DNA of 64,000 nucleotides from DATGJX01 sp036826275 (GTDB lineage: Bacteria > Vulcanimicrobiota > Vulcanimicrobiia > Vulcanimicrobiales > Vulcanimicrobiaceae). Positions 26,383 to 34,210 of the stretch are shown piece by piece. The translations under genes were made by a program, and so were the position numbers. A model generated the notes under the pieces. The model was not told the origin of the DNA. It ran no database searches and saw only the letters and a list, made by a program, of their open reading frames with translations. Within the stretch, counting starts at the first letter, position 1. Every line of letters starts with the position of its first letter. The stretch lies in NCBI GenBank assembly GCA_036826275.1, contig DAISWS010000001.1:1-64000 (forward strand). The letters run 5' to 3'.

Positions 26383-26560
26383 TCAAGCGTACGGGCGCTT
26401 ACGCGACGAGGTGAACGGCGGAGTAACGGTCGACGCGCAAAAGGCAACGGCTCTCGCGCATCTGAGCATCGCGATCAGCTTGCTCGAACGCGACGCGTAC
26501 GCTGAAGACGAGTATGCGGAAGACGACGAGGACGAGGACGACGACGAGGAAGAGCTATAG
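26333..26560 (+). CDS. Small acidic protein of unknown function
   Basis: A 75-residue protein starting at ATG 26333, overlapping the SpoIIM gene end by 50 bases in another frame. It has a helical first part (ERLADLSQAYGRLRDEV, ATALAHLSIAISLLERD) and a strongly acidic tail of Asp/Glu. No family recognised. Its TAG abuts the convergent DUF58 stop. The acidic tail could be composition-driven, but the helix pattern and tight placement favour a real gene. Confidence 0.5.
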   Translation: MNTQTEVSSEERLADLSQAYGRLRDEVNGGVTVDAQKATALAHLSIAISLLERDAYAEDEYAEDDEDEDDDEEEL

Positions 26561-27898
26561 CAAGCCGCGCTGTTTGACTTGCAGATAGCGGTCGATGAGC
26601 GCCGTCGTCAGCTGCTTGGCCGGGACGTCGATCACCTGTACGCCCATGCGCGCCAGCACGGCCGCGGCGGTTCGGCGTTCGTCCTGCAGTTCGAGCGCGA
26701 CCGCTGTCGCGTACACGTCGGCGGAGCCGCCCGGGGACGTGTCGAGCCGTTTGTCGATCGCCGCGTCGTTCATGAACGCGCAGACGACCAAATGGCGCCG
26801 TGCGAGGATACCGACCTGCGCGAGGACCGCGCTCTGGGCGACGGCGTCGACCATATCCGTAAAAACGATCACGAGGCTTCGCTTCTTGACGTGCGAGCGC
26901 ACGTAACTAAAGGCCCGATCGTAATCCGCCTCTTCGAAGCGCGGCTCCACATCGTGCAGCGCGGCGGCGATCCGGCTGCTGGACCGGCCGCTCGGACGCG
27001 GTGCCATGGCGCGCAGAATATCTCCGGCAAATGCGACCACTCCAACCTTGTCGTTGGCGAGCGCCGCTACCGCCGCCACGGATAGCCCCGCGGTAATCGC
27101 ATAGTCGAACTTGCGCTGCTCGTCGACGCGCGCGGTCATCAGCCGCCCCGCATCGAGTACGATCATGACGTTCTGCGTGCGTTCCACTTCGTATTGTGAC
27201 ACCATGACGCGTCCGCGCCGTGCCGTGGCCTTCCAATTGATCGCGCGGAACGGATCGCCTGACGCCCAATCGCGCACGCTTTCCGGCTCAGTGCCCATGC
27301 CGCGCAGTTTCATGCGCCGCAGGCCCGCTTCGATAATGCGGTTGCGCATGTGCAGATTGCCGTACCGTTCGACCGCGGAAAGGTCCGGATACACGCGGAC
27401 CGCATCGGTGTGCGGCACGCGCACGCGCCGTCGCAGCATGCCGATCGGGTTCTCATACCAGCAATACAGCGCGTGCAGCGCAGCCGTACCGCGCGCAACG
27501 GGCGTCACCGGGCGGGTGAGCTGCACCTGGCTGCGCGGCGGCACCGTGCCGCTCACTTCGTCTGCGTCATAGCGAACCAGGGAGAGCGGCGCTTCGATCA
27601 CGCCAAGCCGAACCGCAAGCGCGGCGCGATTACGAAGCGTATACGAAAGCGCGCCCTGCCGGCGTAACGAGAGCGGCGGCGGCGCATCGCGCAGGATCTC
27701 GATCTGCGAACGGCCCGGACCGAGGAACGCGTCGACGGCATACGCGCATACGGTGACGATCGACGCGGCCACGGCGATCCATATAAGCGGCGCATACGCC
27801 GCGGCGCAGGCAAAGAGCGCCGCTACGAGCGCGAGCGCCCAATAGCCGCGCGGCGCAATCCAACGTGGAAGCCAGAAGCGTTCACGCAGTCGCTTCAC
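26555..27898 (-). CDS. DUF58-domain (vWA-like) protein
   Basis: A 447-residue protein with two N-terminal membrane helices (about 18-55) and a DUF58 domain. The domain hallmark GMGTEPESVRDW followed by GDPFRAINWKATAR is near 205-235, and VMIVLDAGRLM provides a von Willebrand-like strand. DUF58 proteins are partners of MoxR AAA+ ATPases, possibly loaded or remodelled by them. I use GTG 27898, 17 bases inside the moxR end. TTG 27910 is another possibility. Confidence 0.85.
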   Translation of the reverse strand: MKRLRERFWLPRWIAPRGYWALALVAALFACAAAYAPLIWIAVAASIVTVCAYAVDAFLGPGRSQIEILRDAPPPLSLRRQGALSYTLRNRAALAVRLGVIEAPLSLVRYDADEVSGTVPPRSQVQLTRPVTPVARGTAALHALYCWYENPIGMLRRRVRVPHTDAVRVYPDLSAVERYGNLHMRNRIIEAGLRRMKLRGMGTEPESVRDWASGDPFRAINWKATARRGRVMVSQYEVERTQNVMIVLDAGRLMTARVDEQRKFDYAITAGLSVAAVAALANDKVGVVAFAGDILRAMAPRPSGRSSSRIAAALHDVEPRFEEADYDRAFSYVRSHVKKRSLVIVFTDMVDAVAQSAVLAQVGILARRHLVVCAFMNDAAIDKRLDTSPGGSADVYATAVALELQDERRTAAAVLARMGVQVIDVPAKQLTTALIDRYLQVKQRGLL

Positions 27899-28850
27899 GC
27901 GGCACCGCAATGACGTTCAGCACCTCGTCGAGTACCGCGGCGGCGCGAACGCCGTCGATCTCCGCCTGCGGCTGCACGATGAGCCGGTGCGGCACGACGA
28001 GCGGCGCGACGTCTTTCACGTCGTCCGGCGTTGCATAGGCGCGTCCGTCGATCGCTGCCGCAGCCTGCGCCGCCAGCAGCAATGAAACACCGGCCCGCGG
28101 ACTGGCTCCGAGCGAAAGCTGCCGGTGCGCGCGCGTTGCGGCGACGATCTCGTACACGTACTGCTGCACGCCGCCGGAAACGTGCACGGCCCGAACCTCT
28201 TGCTGCGCCTGAAGAATCTGCGCAGGCTGCGCCAACGGCGCCGTTTTGTCGGGCTCGATGCTGCGCGCGTCAAAACCTTGCGCAACGCGCGAGAGCAGTT
28301 GCAACTCCTGATCTTTACGCGGGTAGCCGGCCTCGATCTTCACGAGAAACCGGTCGAGCTGCGCCTCTGGCAACGGATACGTGCCCTCATACTCGATCGG
28401 ATTTTGCGTCGCGCAGACGAAAAACGGCTGGGGCAGCTGCAGCGGCGTTCCATCGATCGTGACGCGCGCTTCCTCCATTGCCTCGAGCAGTGCGGATTGC
28501 GTCTTCGGCGGCGTGCGGTTGATTTCGTCGGCGAGCAGAACGTTGGTGAAGATCGGGCCGGAACGCGTGCTGAACTCTGCGGTTTGCGGATTGAATACCG
28601 TCGTTCCGACGACGTCCGCCGGCATCAAGTCCGGCGTGAATTGGATGCGCCGGTACTGCGCGCCGGCGAGCGAGGCGAGTGCGCGCACGGCAAGCGTTTT
28701 GCCCGTTCCGGGAACGCCTTCAATGAGCGCGTGTCCGCGCGCGAAGAGCGCGACGAGGAGCGCGAACGCCGTGCGATCGCCGCCGGCGATGATCTCGGTC
28801 ATGCCGTCCGTCATGCGCCCGGCCAGATCGTGCGCGGTGGTGATCAACAT
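27882..28850 (-). CDS. MoxR-family AAA+ ATPase
   Basis: A 322-residue chaperone-like ATPase. Walker A is GVPGTGKT (about 46-53), Walker B LLADEINRTPPKTQSALLEAMEE near 105-127, and sensor ATQNPIEYEGTYPLPEAQLDRF near 150. The C-terminal lid domain carries PRAGVSLL. MoxR proteins are thought to mature or regulate vWA/DUF58 partners, encoded immediately downstream here. It overlaps the DUF4350 gene by seven bases at its start. Confidence 0.93.
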   Translation of the reverse strand: MLITTAHDLAGRMTDGMTEIIAGGDRTAFALLVALFARGHALIEGVPGTGKTLAVRALASLAGAQYRRIQFTPDLMPADVVGTTVFNPQTAEFSTRSGPIFTNVLLADEINRTPPKTQSALLEAMEEARVTIDGTPLQLPQPFFVCATQNPIEYEGTYPLPEAQLDRFLVKIEAGYPRKDQELQLLSRVAQGFDARSIEPDKTAPLAQPAQILQAQQEVRAVHVSGGVQQYVYEIVAATRAHRQLSLGASPRAGVSLLLAAQAAAAIDGRAYATPDDVKDVAPLVVPHRLIVQPQAEIDGVRAAAVLDEVLNVIAVPREATA

Positions 28851-29926
28851 CCGTATTCCTTTCGGACCCCTGCGAAGATGCGTCCGGCTTGCAGCACGTC
28901 GTGCGCGCCCGGACGTGGCGCCGCTTCGAGTATTCGCAGTTCGCGCAGCAACATCCGCGCGCGCTCGTCAGCGCCGGCTCGCGGCGCCAACACCTGCTCG
29001 CAGCGCGCCGAAATGCGCGTGACGGCCTCACGCGATGCGCCGCCACGCTCGAGCATGCGGGCGACCGAATCGATGTAGGCGCCGGAATCGCGCTCGTCCG
29101 GCGGCTGCAGCGCGTACGGCGGCGCGAACGGCAGATTCGCACCGGCCACCGCCAACAATGCCGCGATGACGGCGATGACGATCGCAATACGCATCGGCGC
29201 CGGCAAGACGTCCCAGAACGATTCGCCGGCGTCATGCCCATACACGCGCTCGTTGAATTGCACGCGCCCGCCGCCCAACAGCACATACGCGAGCTGCGCA
29301 TTCCCCCGTTGCGAAATGTGCAGATTATCGAAGATGGTAGGCGTTGAGAAGAGCGCAATCAGGCCGCGCCCGCGCACATACGCGATACCCGCAGCTCTGG
29401 AGCCGTCTGAAAGCAGCGTCGCGCGCCGCGAGCTGCACGCCGCCGGGTACGTGTTTTCGAACGTTCCCGCTACGACGGCGCCGCGCAGCGCGCGTGTGAG
29501 CGCGCATCCGCCATAGGCTGTTCGCTGCCGCCTGCCGGCGGCCGGCTGTGGTAAGCCCAGCGTTCGCCGGACCGTGCGGCTGATGGACGCATCGAGCACG
29601 ACCAGCGTCCCGCCGGCGCGTATCCAGCGGTCGAGCGTGGCGGCACCGTCCTTGGCGGGCAGGGCCGCGTCGAGTGCGCTGTCACCGGCAATCACAAGGG
29701 TGCCGCCGCGCCGCAGTTCACCGATGGGCAACTCAAAGCGATCGACCGGTGTTCCTTCGCGCGCGAGCAGATCGTACAGTGCGGCATACCCGTTCGCGCC
29801 TGTGTCATACGTAGACGGGACGCTCACTTCCGAGCTTTCGCCCGCCCGAAATGCCGCAAGCGCGACCAGCAGCGCGAGAGCGGCTGCTACGATGACCAGT
29901 TCGGCGACGCGTCTACGCGGCATCAT
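28844..29926 (-). CDS. DUF4350-domain membrane protein
   Basis: A 360-residue protein starting at ATG 29926 (or 29923). One N-terminal helix (about 6-26), a GATase-like extracytoplasmic domain of the DUF4350 type (NGYAALYDLLAREG near 43, WIRAGGTLVVLDAS near 100, ALFSTPTIFDNLHI near 185), a second helix near 245-265, and a cytoplasmic helical tail. The longer open frame to 30046 is a shadow of the DUF4129 gene. DUF4350 genes recur between MoxR and DUF4129 genes in actinobacterial and related loci. Molecular role unknown. Confidence 0.78.
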   Translation of the reverse strand: MMPRRRVAELVIVAAALALLVALAAFRAGESSEVSVPSTYDTGANGYAALYDLLAREGTPVDRFELPIGELRRGGTLVIAGDSALDAALPAKDGAATLDRWIRAGGTLVVLDASISRTVRRTLGLPQPAAGRRQRTAYGGCALTRALRGAVVAGTFENTYPAACSSRRATLLSDGSRAAGIAYVRGRGLIALFSTPTIFDNLHISQRGNAQLAYVLLGGGRVQFNERVYGHDAGESFWDVLPAPMRIAIVIAVIAALLAVAGANLPFAPPYALQPPDERDSGAYIDSVARMLERGGASREAVTRISARCEQVLAPRAGADERARMLLRELRILEAAPRPGAHDVLQAGRIFAGVRKEYGC

Positions 29927-30578
29927 GCGGCACGGTGAAAGCAGCACTGTACGCGCGTTCGACGTCATTCCAATCATCGGCGCCGGCGCCGCGTTCGGCG
30001 TAGACGGCTGCCGTGAACGCGCGTGCGATGCGATCGAACGCCGCATCGAAGCGCGGCGCGCGCGACCGCACGTCGCGCCGGCATTCGTTTACGGTTCGAG
30101 CCGGATCGTCGCGCAGCGCACCACGCGCATCGAGCGACGCGAGCGTCGCACGGAATGCGAGTGCGATGGCCGCGGCATACGCGCAGGCCGCCGCCGCATG
30201 CTGCGCCGCTTCAAACAGCTCGGCGGCGTTTGCGTGCTCGGGCAAAGCCGAAGCGGTTAGCGCCGGCGCGGATGCGCCGTCGTGTGCCGCGCTCAGCAGC
30301 AAACGGACGCTCACGATCACGACGAGCAATACCAGCCCGGCAATGAGCACGTCGCCGATCGCGATGCCGGTGCCGTTCCCGAGTTTCACATGATGCGCGA
30401 ACGCATCCATCAGCGCGTTCCAGCGATCGGCGATCCAGCCCCGCAGCACGTCCCACCACGTGTGCGAGCGCACGGCTTGAGCTTGCAGACGAAAACGCGG
30501 CTGCGCCAGGATGCCGCGCACCAGCGCGACGGGATCGCGCGCAGGCTGGTGCGCGCCCGCGAGCGGAAAGGCGCTCAC
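29913..30578 (-). CDS. DUF4129-domain membrane protein
   Basis: A 221-residue protein starting at GTG 30578, which overlaps the previous stop (GTGA). The much longer open frame upstream is arginine-rich shadow. It has a Gln/Trp segment (LQAQAVRSHTWWDVL), one membrane helix near 75-98 and a C-terminal DUF4129 domain (ALAFRATLASLDARGALRDD, then ARTVNECRRDV and RAFTAAVYAER). DUF4129 also occurs at the C-terminus of transglutaminase-like membrane proteins. Part of the MoxR locus. Confidence 0.75.
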   Translation of the reverse strand: MSAFPLAGAHQPARDPVALVRGILAQPRFRLQAQAVRSHTWWDVLRGWIADRWNALMDAFAHHVKLGNGTGIAIGDVLIAGLVLLVVIVSVRLLLSAAHDGASAPALTASALPEHANAAELFEAAQHAAAACAYAAAIALAFRATLASLDARGALRDDPARTVNECRRDVRSRAPRFDAAFDRIARAFTAAVYAERGAGADDWNDVERAYSAAFTVPHDAA

Positions 30579-31522
30579 GGCGTGCCGGCGGCGGCCTGCA
30601 GGCGCTCCATCTGCATCTGCACGTCGAGGCCTTCGCGCCGGACGCGGACGTCGAAATAATACACCACGAGCAGAATGCCCAGAAATGAGTACGTCAAGAG
30701 CGAGATGACGGCGTTGACGGCGACGTTTGCAAGGTGCAGGTGCATCATCTCCAACGTACCGGCAACCGCGAAGTCGACGACGATCAGCCCGGCATACATC
30801 GCCATGAACGCGAGCGCGACGAGCGCTGCGCGCAGCATCTCGCTGCGGTTGAAAACGCGGGAAAAGCCGCTGCCCATTGCCGCGCCCACGCTTACGCGCT
30901 CGACGCCGAGCGCCATGTAGCCAAAAGCGAACGCAAAGTAGCACAAGACGAACAAGAGCAGCCACGCCAGGATGACGATGGCGCCGGCAATGAACGCGAG
31001 TACGCCGAACACGGCCGATTTCACGACGATGAGCGCGGCCGCGACAAACACGAGTCCCATCGCCATGCCGCCCGCGAATATCACCACGATCAGCAGCACG
31101 ATTTCGATGAGCAGCAAGAGTAAAATCGATCCGGCCCGGGAGACGGCGCGCGCGTAGCATGCGCCCCATTCGATGCGCTCGGCGCCGTATACTCGCGCCG
31201 TGGCAACGGCAATGGCGACGGCCGCGAACGCACCGAGCAGGATGTTTACGGCGAGCGACGCCAGCGCAAAGAGACTATCGCTGCCGGCCGCGGCGGGTAT
31301 ACCCGTGCTCTTCGGATTCTGGATTTGCTGCAAGAGCTGGGTGAACGTCGCGCTTGCATGCAGCCCGGCAAAATACTGCATGACGGCGCTTGGAACGACG
31401 ACGACCAGCACGATGAGCGAGAAAGGGACGAAGTTGCGCACGTACAGCGTGATGGCGCGATCGAAGATCTCGCCCATCGTCAAAGGGCGAAGCAGCGCCG
31501 CCCGATCACTCGCAGCGTTCAT
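30575..31522 (-). CDS. Polytopic membrane protein of the MoxR locus
   Basis: A 315-residue protein with about six to seven hydrophobic helices. The N-terminal segment LLRPLTMGEIFDRAITLYVRNF resembles membrane domains associated with glycerophosphodiester phosphodiesterases and other multi-helix regulators. No enzyme domain is present. It is first in the five-gene minus-strand unit ending with DUF58. Substrate or partner unknown. Confidence 0.7.
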   Translation of the reverse strand: MNAASDRAALLRPLTMGEIFDRAITLYVRNFVPFSLIVLVVVVPSAVMQYFAGLHASATFTQLLQQIQNPKSTGIPAAAGSDSLFALASLAVNILLGAFAAVAIAVATARVYGAERIEWGACYARAVSRAGSILLLLLIEIVLLIVVIFAGGMAMGLVFVAAALIVVKSAVFGVLAFIAGAIVILAWLLLFVLCYFAFAFGYMALGVERVSVGAAMGSGFSRVFNRSEMLRAALVALAFMAMYAGLIVVDFAVAGTLEMMHLHLANVAVNAVISLLTYSFLGILLVVYYFDVRVRREGLDVQMQMERLQAAAGTP

Positions 31523-31564
31523 CCGGCGCGCTTTCTTGAGGATTTCCGGCGTATCCTATGGTAG

Positions 31565-32215
31565 ATGGCGCTCATGCAGAACCTCGGAGAACTCGCCGCC
31601 ATCTGGCGGTATCCCGTCAAAAGTTTAGCCGCGCAGCCGCTTGCGTCCACGCTGCTGGAAACGGGCGGGATTCCGGGGGACCGCGCCGGCGCGCTCTTCG
31701 TGCAGAGCGGACACGCGCGCGCCGGCAAAACGTTCCGCGGGAAAGAGCACCAGCTGCTGCACACGGTCACGCAACCGCAAGCAGCTGCGCGCATTGCCGC
31801 GCAGGCGGGCGTGCGCGTGGAAATGCGGGCCGAGCCCGGCGTGCACTACTTCGACGATGCGCCGGTTTCGCTGATCTTCGACCGCTGGATCGCCGAGGTA
31901 GAGAAGGCGCTCGACATGCCGCTCGATCCGCGGCGCTGGCGTCCGAATTTTTACGCGCGCGGCGCAGCGGAGTTCGATTCGAAGGAGCTGCAGCTGCTCG
32001 GGCGCGTCATCGAAATGGGCGAGGCCGTTCTGCGCGTGCGCGATACGATCGGCCGCTGCGTCACCACGACGTACGACATCGAAACCGGAGAGCGGGACGA
32101 TGACGTGCTGCTCTACGTCGCGCAAAAGCGCGACAACGTGATGGGCGTTTACTGCGACGTGGAATTAGCCGGCACGGTGCGCGTCGGCGATGCTTTGCGT
32201 TTGCGCGATCGCTGA
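31565..32215 (+). CDS. MOSC-domain protein
   Basis: A 216-residue protein with an N-terminal beta-barrel segment (LAAIWRYPVKSLAAQPL, then GIPGDRAGALF) and the MOSC core near 120-215 (RWRPNFYARG, ELQLLGRVIEMGEAVLRV, IGRCVTTTYD). The cysteine in GRCVTT (near 160) is at the position used for molybdenum-cofactor or sulfur handling in MOSC proteins. Likely role: sulfur or Moco-dependent reduction. The 42-bp gap to the divergent membrane gene must hold both promoters. Its last 67 bases overlap the convergent regulator gene. Confidence 0.85.
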   Translation: MALMQNLGELAAIWRYPVKSLAAQPLASTLLETGGIPGDRAGALFVQSGHARAGKTFRGKEHQLLHTVTQPQAAARIAAQAGVRVEMRAEPGVHYFDDAPVSLIFDRWIAEVEKALDMPLDPRRWRPNFYARGAAEFDSKELQLLGRVIEMGEAVLRVRDTIGRCVTTTYDIETGERDDDVLLYVAQKRDNVMGVYCDVELAGTVRVGDALRLRDR

Positions 32216-32520
32216 ACTTCGCGAACGACCGATTCCAGCGCGTCGATGTAGTCCAAAAAGCGCTCGCGCCCTTCGCGCGTGATGCGCACCATCGTTTGCG
32301 GGCGCCCTTTGCCGGTAATGCGGCGCGTCTCGACGATGCCCAATTCCGCGAGCGCGTGTAAATGCCGGTTCAGGTTGCCGTCGGTCAGATTGCAGGCATC
32401 CTGCAACTGCGTGAACGACAACGCGTCGGCGTTGGCAACCAGCGCGCTGCAGATCGCCAGACGGCCGCGTTCGTGAAAAACGCGATCGAGCGCATCGAGG
32501 GCGTACGGCGCGTCGCTCAC
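32149..32520 (-). CDS. Winged-helix transcriptional regulator
   Basis: A 123-residue protein starting at GTG 32520, overlapping the upstream stop (GTGA). The wHTH domain spans about residues 10-95: VFHERGRLAICSALV, SFTQLQDACNLTDGNLNRHL (recognition helix), LGIVETRRITGKGRPQTMVRI (wing). It resembles small ArsR/PadR-like regulators that sense through a membrane or metal partner. It probably regulates its own operon with the membrane protein 32517-33116. The last 67 bases are antisense to the MOSC gene end. Confidence 0.82.
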   Translation of the reverse strand: MSDAPYALDALDRVFHERGRLAICSALVANADALSFTQLQDACNLTDGNLNRHLHALAELGIVETRRITGKGRPQTMVRITREGRERFLDYIDALESVVREVQRSRKRKASPTRTVPANSTSQ

Positions 32521-33116
32521 GTATGCCGCTCCCGCATGATGATGAATCCGATCGAAAGCTGGCCCATGCCGAAGCCTGCGGGCAGCACCCACCATTGCAG
32601 CGCGATCGCGGGCGGAACGAACAGCAATCCCATTCCGGCGATCATGAACGCGGCCGCAATAGGGACGACCGCTCGCGGCACCATGGTGCGAGAGGCAAAT
32701 AAACCGACGCCGTAGCAGCCGTACCACACGCCCGGTAAAAACGCGAAGAGATCCGCGCGCAAGAGCGCAAACGAGAGCACAGCGCCCAGAATGAGCGCGG
32801 GAAGCATCGAAAGACCGACCGTGGTGGTTTGCCAGCGATCGCGCGCGGTTGCGTCGTTGACGTACCAGTGCGCGATTGCGCCGTAGTTGACGAGCACCGA
32901 CGCGGCGCAGCATACAAACCAGAGCGCGAAATACAGATGTCCGGCATGCGCCGTGATGACGGGCGGAACGGCGAGCAGCTGCACGGCGCCCGCGGCAAGC
33001 GCGAACGCTCCCGATGCAATGGCGGCAAGTGCGGAGTAACCGCGAAAACGCTGGACATGCCCGAGCCGCTCGCGCACTTCCGCGATGTCGGCCAGAGCCC
33101 GCTCGAGGTCGGTCAT
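32517..33116 (-). CDS. Small integral membrane protein, operon partner of the wHTH regulator
   Basis: A 199-residue protein with a short coiled N-terminus (LERALADIAEVRERLGH) and five hydrophobic helices. No enzymatic motif. Such proteins often occur next to ArsR/PadR-like regulators in GC-rich bacteria, suggesting a membrane sensor or anti-regulator. That is inference from context only. Confidence 0.65.
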   Translation of the reverse strand: MTDLERALADIAEVRERLGHVQRFRGYSALAAIASGAFALAAGAVQLLAVPPVITAHAGHLYFALWFVCCAASVLVNYGAIAHWYVNDATARDRWQTTTVGLSMLPALILGAVLSFALLRADLFAFLPGVWYGCYGVGLFASRTMVPRAVVPIAAAFMIAGMGLLFVPPAIALQWWVLPAGFGMGQLSIGFIIMRERHT

Positions 33117-33150
33117 CTATGCACTTTGTACCACAAAGCGAAGTAAAAAT

Positions 33151-33759
33151 CTACAGCGCGCGGCGCCCTTCGATCGCTTTGGCAAGCGTTACCTCGTCGG
33201 CATAATCGAGATCGCCCCCAATCGGTAAGCCGTACGCGAGGCGCGTAACGGTCACGCCGACCGGTGCAATCAGGCGCGAAAGATACAGCGCCGTCGCTTC
33301 GCCCTCCGCGTTGGGATTGGTGGCGATGATGATCTCCGCGGGCCGCTCCGCGCCGATGCGGTCCACGAGTTCTTTCACGCGCAGCTGCGCCGGACCGATA
33401 CCGTCCATTGGCGAGATGAGGCCGCCGAGCACGTGATACCGGCCTTTGTACGCCATGGTGCGCTCGAGCGCAAAGATATCTTTGGCTTCGGCAACCACGC
33501 AAATCGTCGTGCCGTCGCGCCGTTCGTCCCGGCAGATCTCGCACGGATCTTCTTCGGTGATCGAAAAGCAGATCGAGCACAAGCGTACGCGGTCTTTGAC
33601 CGCAAGGATCGCTTCCGCAAGCGCTTGCGCTTCGTGACGGGGACGGTTCAACAAATAAAAGACGAGCCGCGCGGCGGTTTTCGGACCGACCGTCGGCAGC
33701 TTGCTGAACTCGTTGATCAGGGCCTGAACCGGACCCGCAATCGAACCGGGACTTGGCAA
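33151..33759 (-). CDS. recR: Recombination mediator RecR
   Basis: A 202-residue RecR with a helix-hairpin-helix (LPTVGPKTAARL, near 21-32), a C4 zinc finger CSIC...CEIC (near 60-75) and a Toprim domain (CVVAEAKDIFALERT onward, ATNPNAEGEATALYL). With RecF/RecO it loads RecA on gapped DNA. It is third in dnaX-ybaB-recR, the classic arrangement. Confidence 0.97.
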   Translation of the reverse strand: MPSPGSIAGPVQALINEFSKLPTVGPKTAARLVFYLLNRPRHEAQALAEAILAVKDRVRLCSICFSITEEDPCEICRDERRDGTTICVVAEAKDIFALERTMAYKGRYHVLGGLISPMDGIGPAQLRVKELVDRIGAERPAEIIIATNPNAEGEATALYLSRLIAPVGVTVTRLAYGLPIGGDLDYADEVTLAKAIEGRRAL

Positions 33760-33764
33760 TCAGA

Positions 33765-34073
33765 TCACATGAGGCCGGGGATGCGCAGGCCCCCCGTAAG
33801 CCGGCCCATGCGCGTTTGCGAGGTCTCTTCGACTTGTTTGAGCGCGTCGTTGAACGCGACGGTCAGCAGATCTTCGAGCGTCTCGACGTCCTGCGGATCG
33901 ACCGCGTCGTTCGCCAGTTTCACCGATTTCACGCGGTGATCGCACGTCATTTCGACTTTCACGCTCTCGCCTGCAGCGGTGCCGGTGACCACGGTGTTCG
34001 CAAGCTCGTCCTGCGCCTTGGTCATCTCTTGCTGCATTTTTTTCATCTGCTGCATCAATTGCGCCTGGTTCAT
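33765..34073 (-). CDS. YbaB/EbfC-family nucleoid-associated protein
   Basis: A 102-residue protein of the usual length: a Met/Gln/Lys-rich N-terminal helix (QMKKMQQEMTKAQDEL) and the conserved core VEMTCDHRVKSVKL and FNDALKQVEETSQTRMG. It binds DNA as a dimer. It lies between dnaX and recR, five bases before recR. Confidence 0.95.
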   Translation of the reverse strand: MNQAQLMQQMKKMQQEMTKAQDELANTVVTGTAAGESVKVEMTCDHRVKSVKLANDAVDPQDVETLEDLLTVAFNDALKQVEETSQTRMGRLTGGLRIPGLM

Positions 34074-34083
34074 TTTGACAGAT

Positions 34084-34137
34084 GCTCCGTCCGAGACTCC
34101 GCACCCCCCAACTGCGTCGGGGCCCCCAGGGGGTCCG
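34084..34137 (+). repeat. Structured intergenic repeat, copy B (diverged)
   Basis: Shares GCTCCG, the CGC-CCCCCC and GGGGCCCCC blocks and their spacing with copies A (25228-25293) and C (53919-53987, opposite strand), but the CCTCATGGCGCC end is not conserved. CCCC/GGGG still pair around a nine-base loop. It lies between ybaB and dnaX. Confidence 0.55.
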
Positions 34138-34149
34138 GTAGGTGGTAAA

Positions 34150-34179
34150 CAAACCGCTCCGTTACGCCGGAGCGGTTTG
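34150..34179 (-). terminator. Hairpin downstream of dnaX
   Basis: A perfect 12-bp stem: CAAACCGCTCCG (34150-34161) and CGGAGCGGTTTG (34168-34179) with a six-base loop TTACGC. It lies about 30 bases after the dnaX stop. On the minus strand the stem is followed only by TTTACC, a weak T-tract, so it may be an attenuating or RNA-stability hairpin between dnaX and ybaB rather than a full terminator. Confidence 0.5.
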
Positions 34180-34210
34180 CTCCTTGCAACGGATATTCGC
34201 GGAACAACAT

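Noticed and set aside
30578..31169. Upstream extension of the DUF4129 gene to 31169
   Set aside because: The extra part is Arg-rich and lies inside the preceding membrane-protein gene in another frame. GTG 30578 fits.
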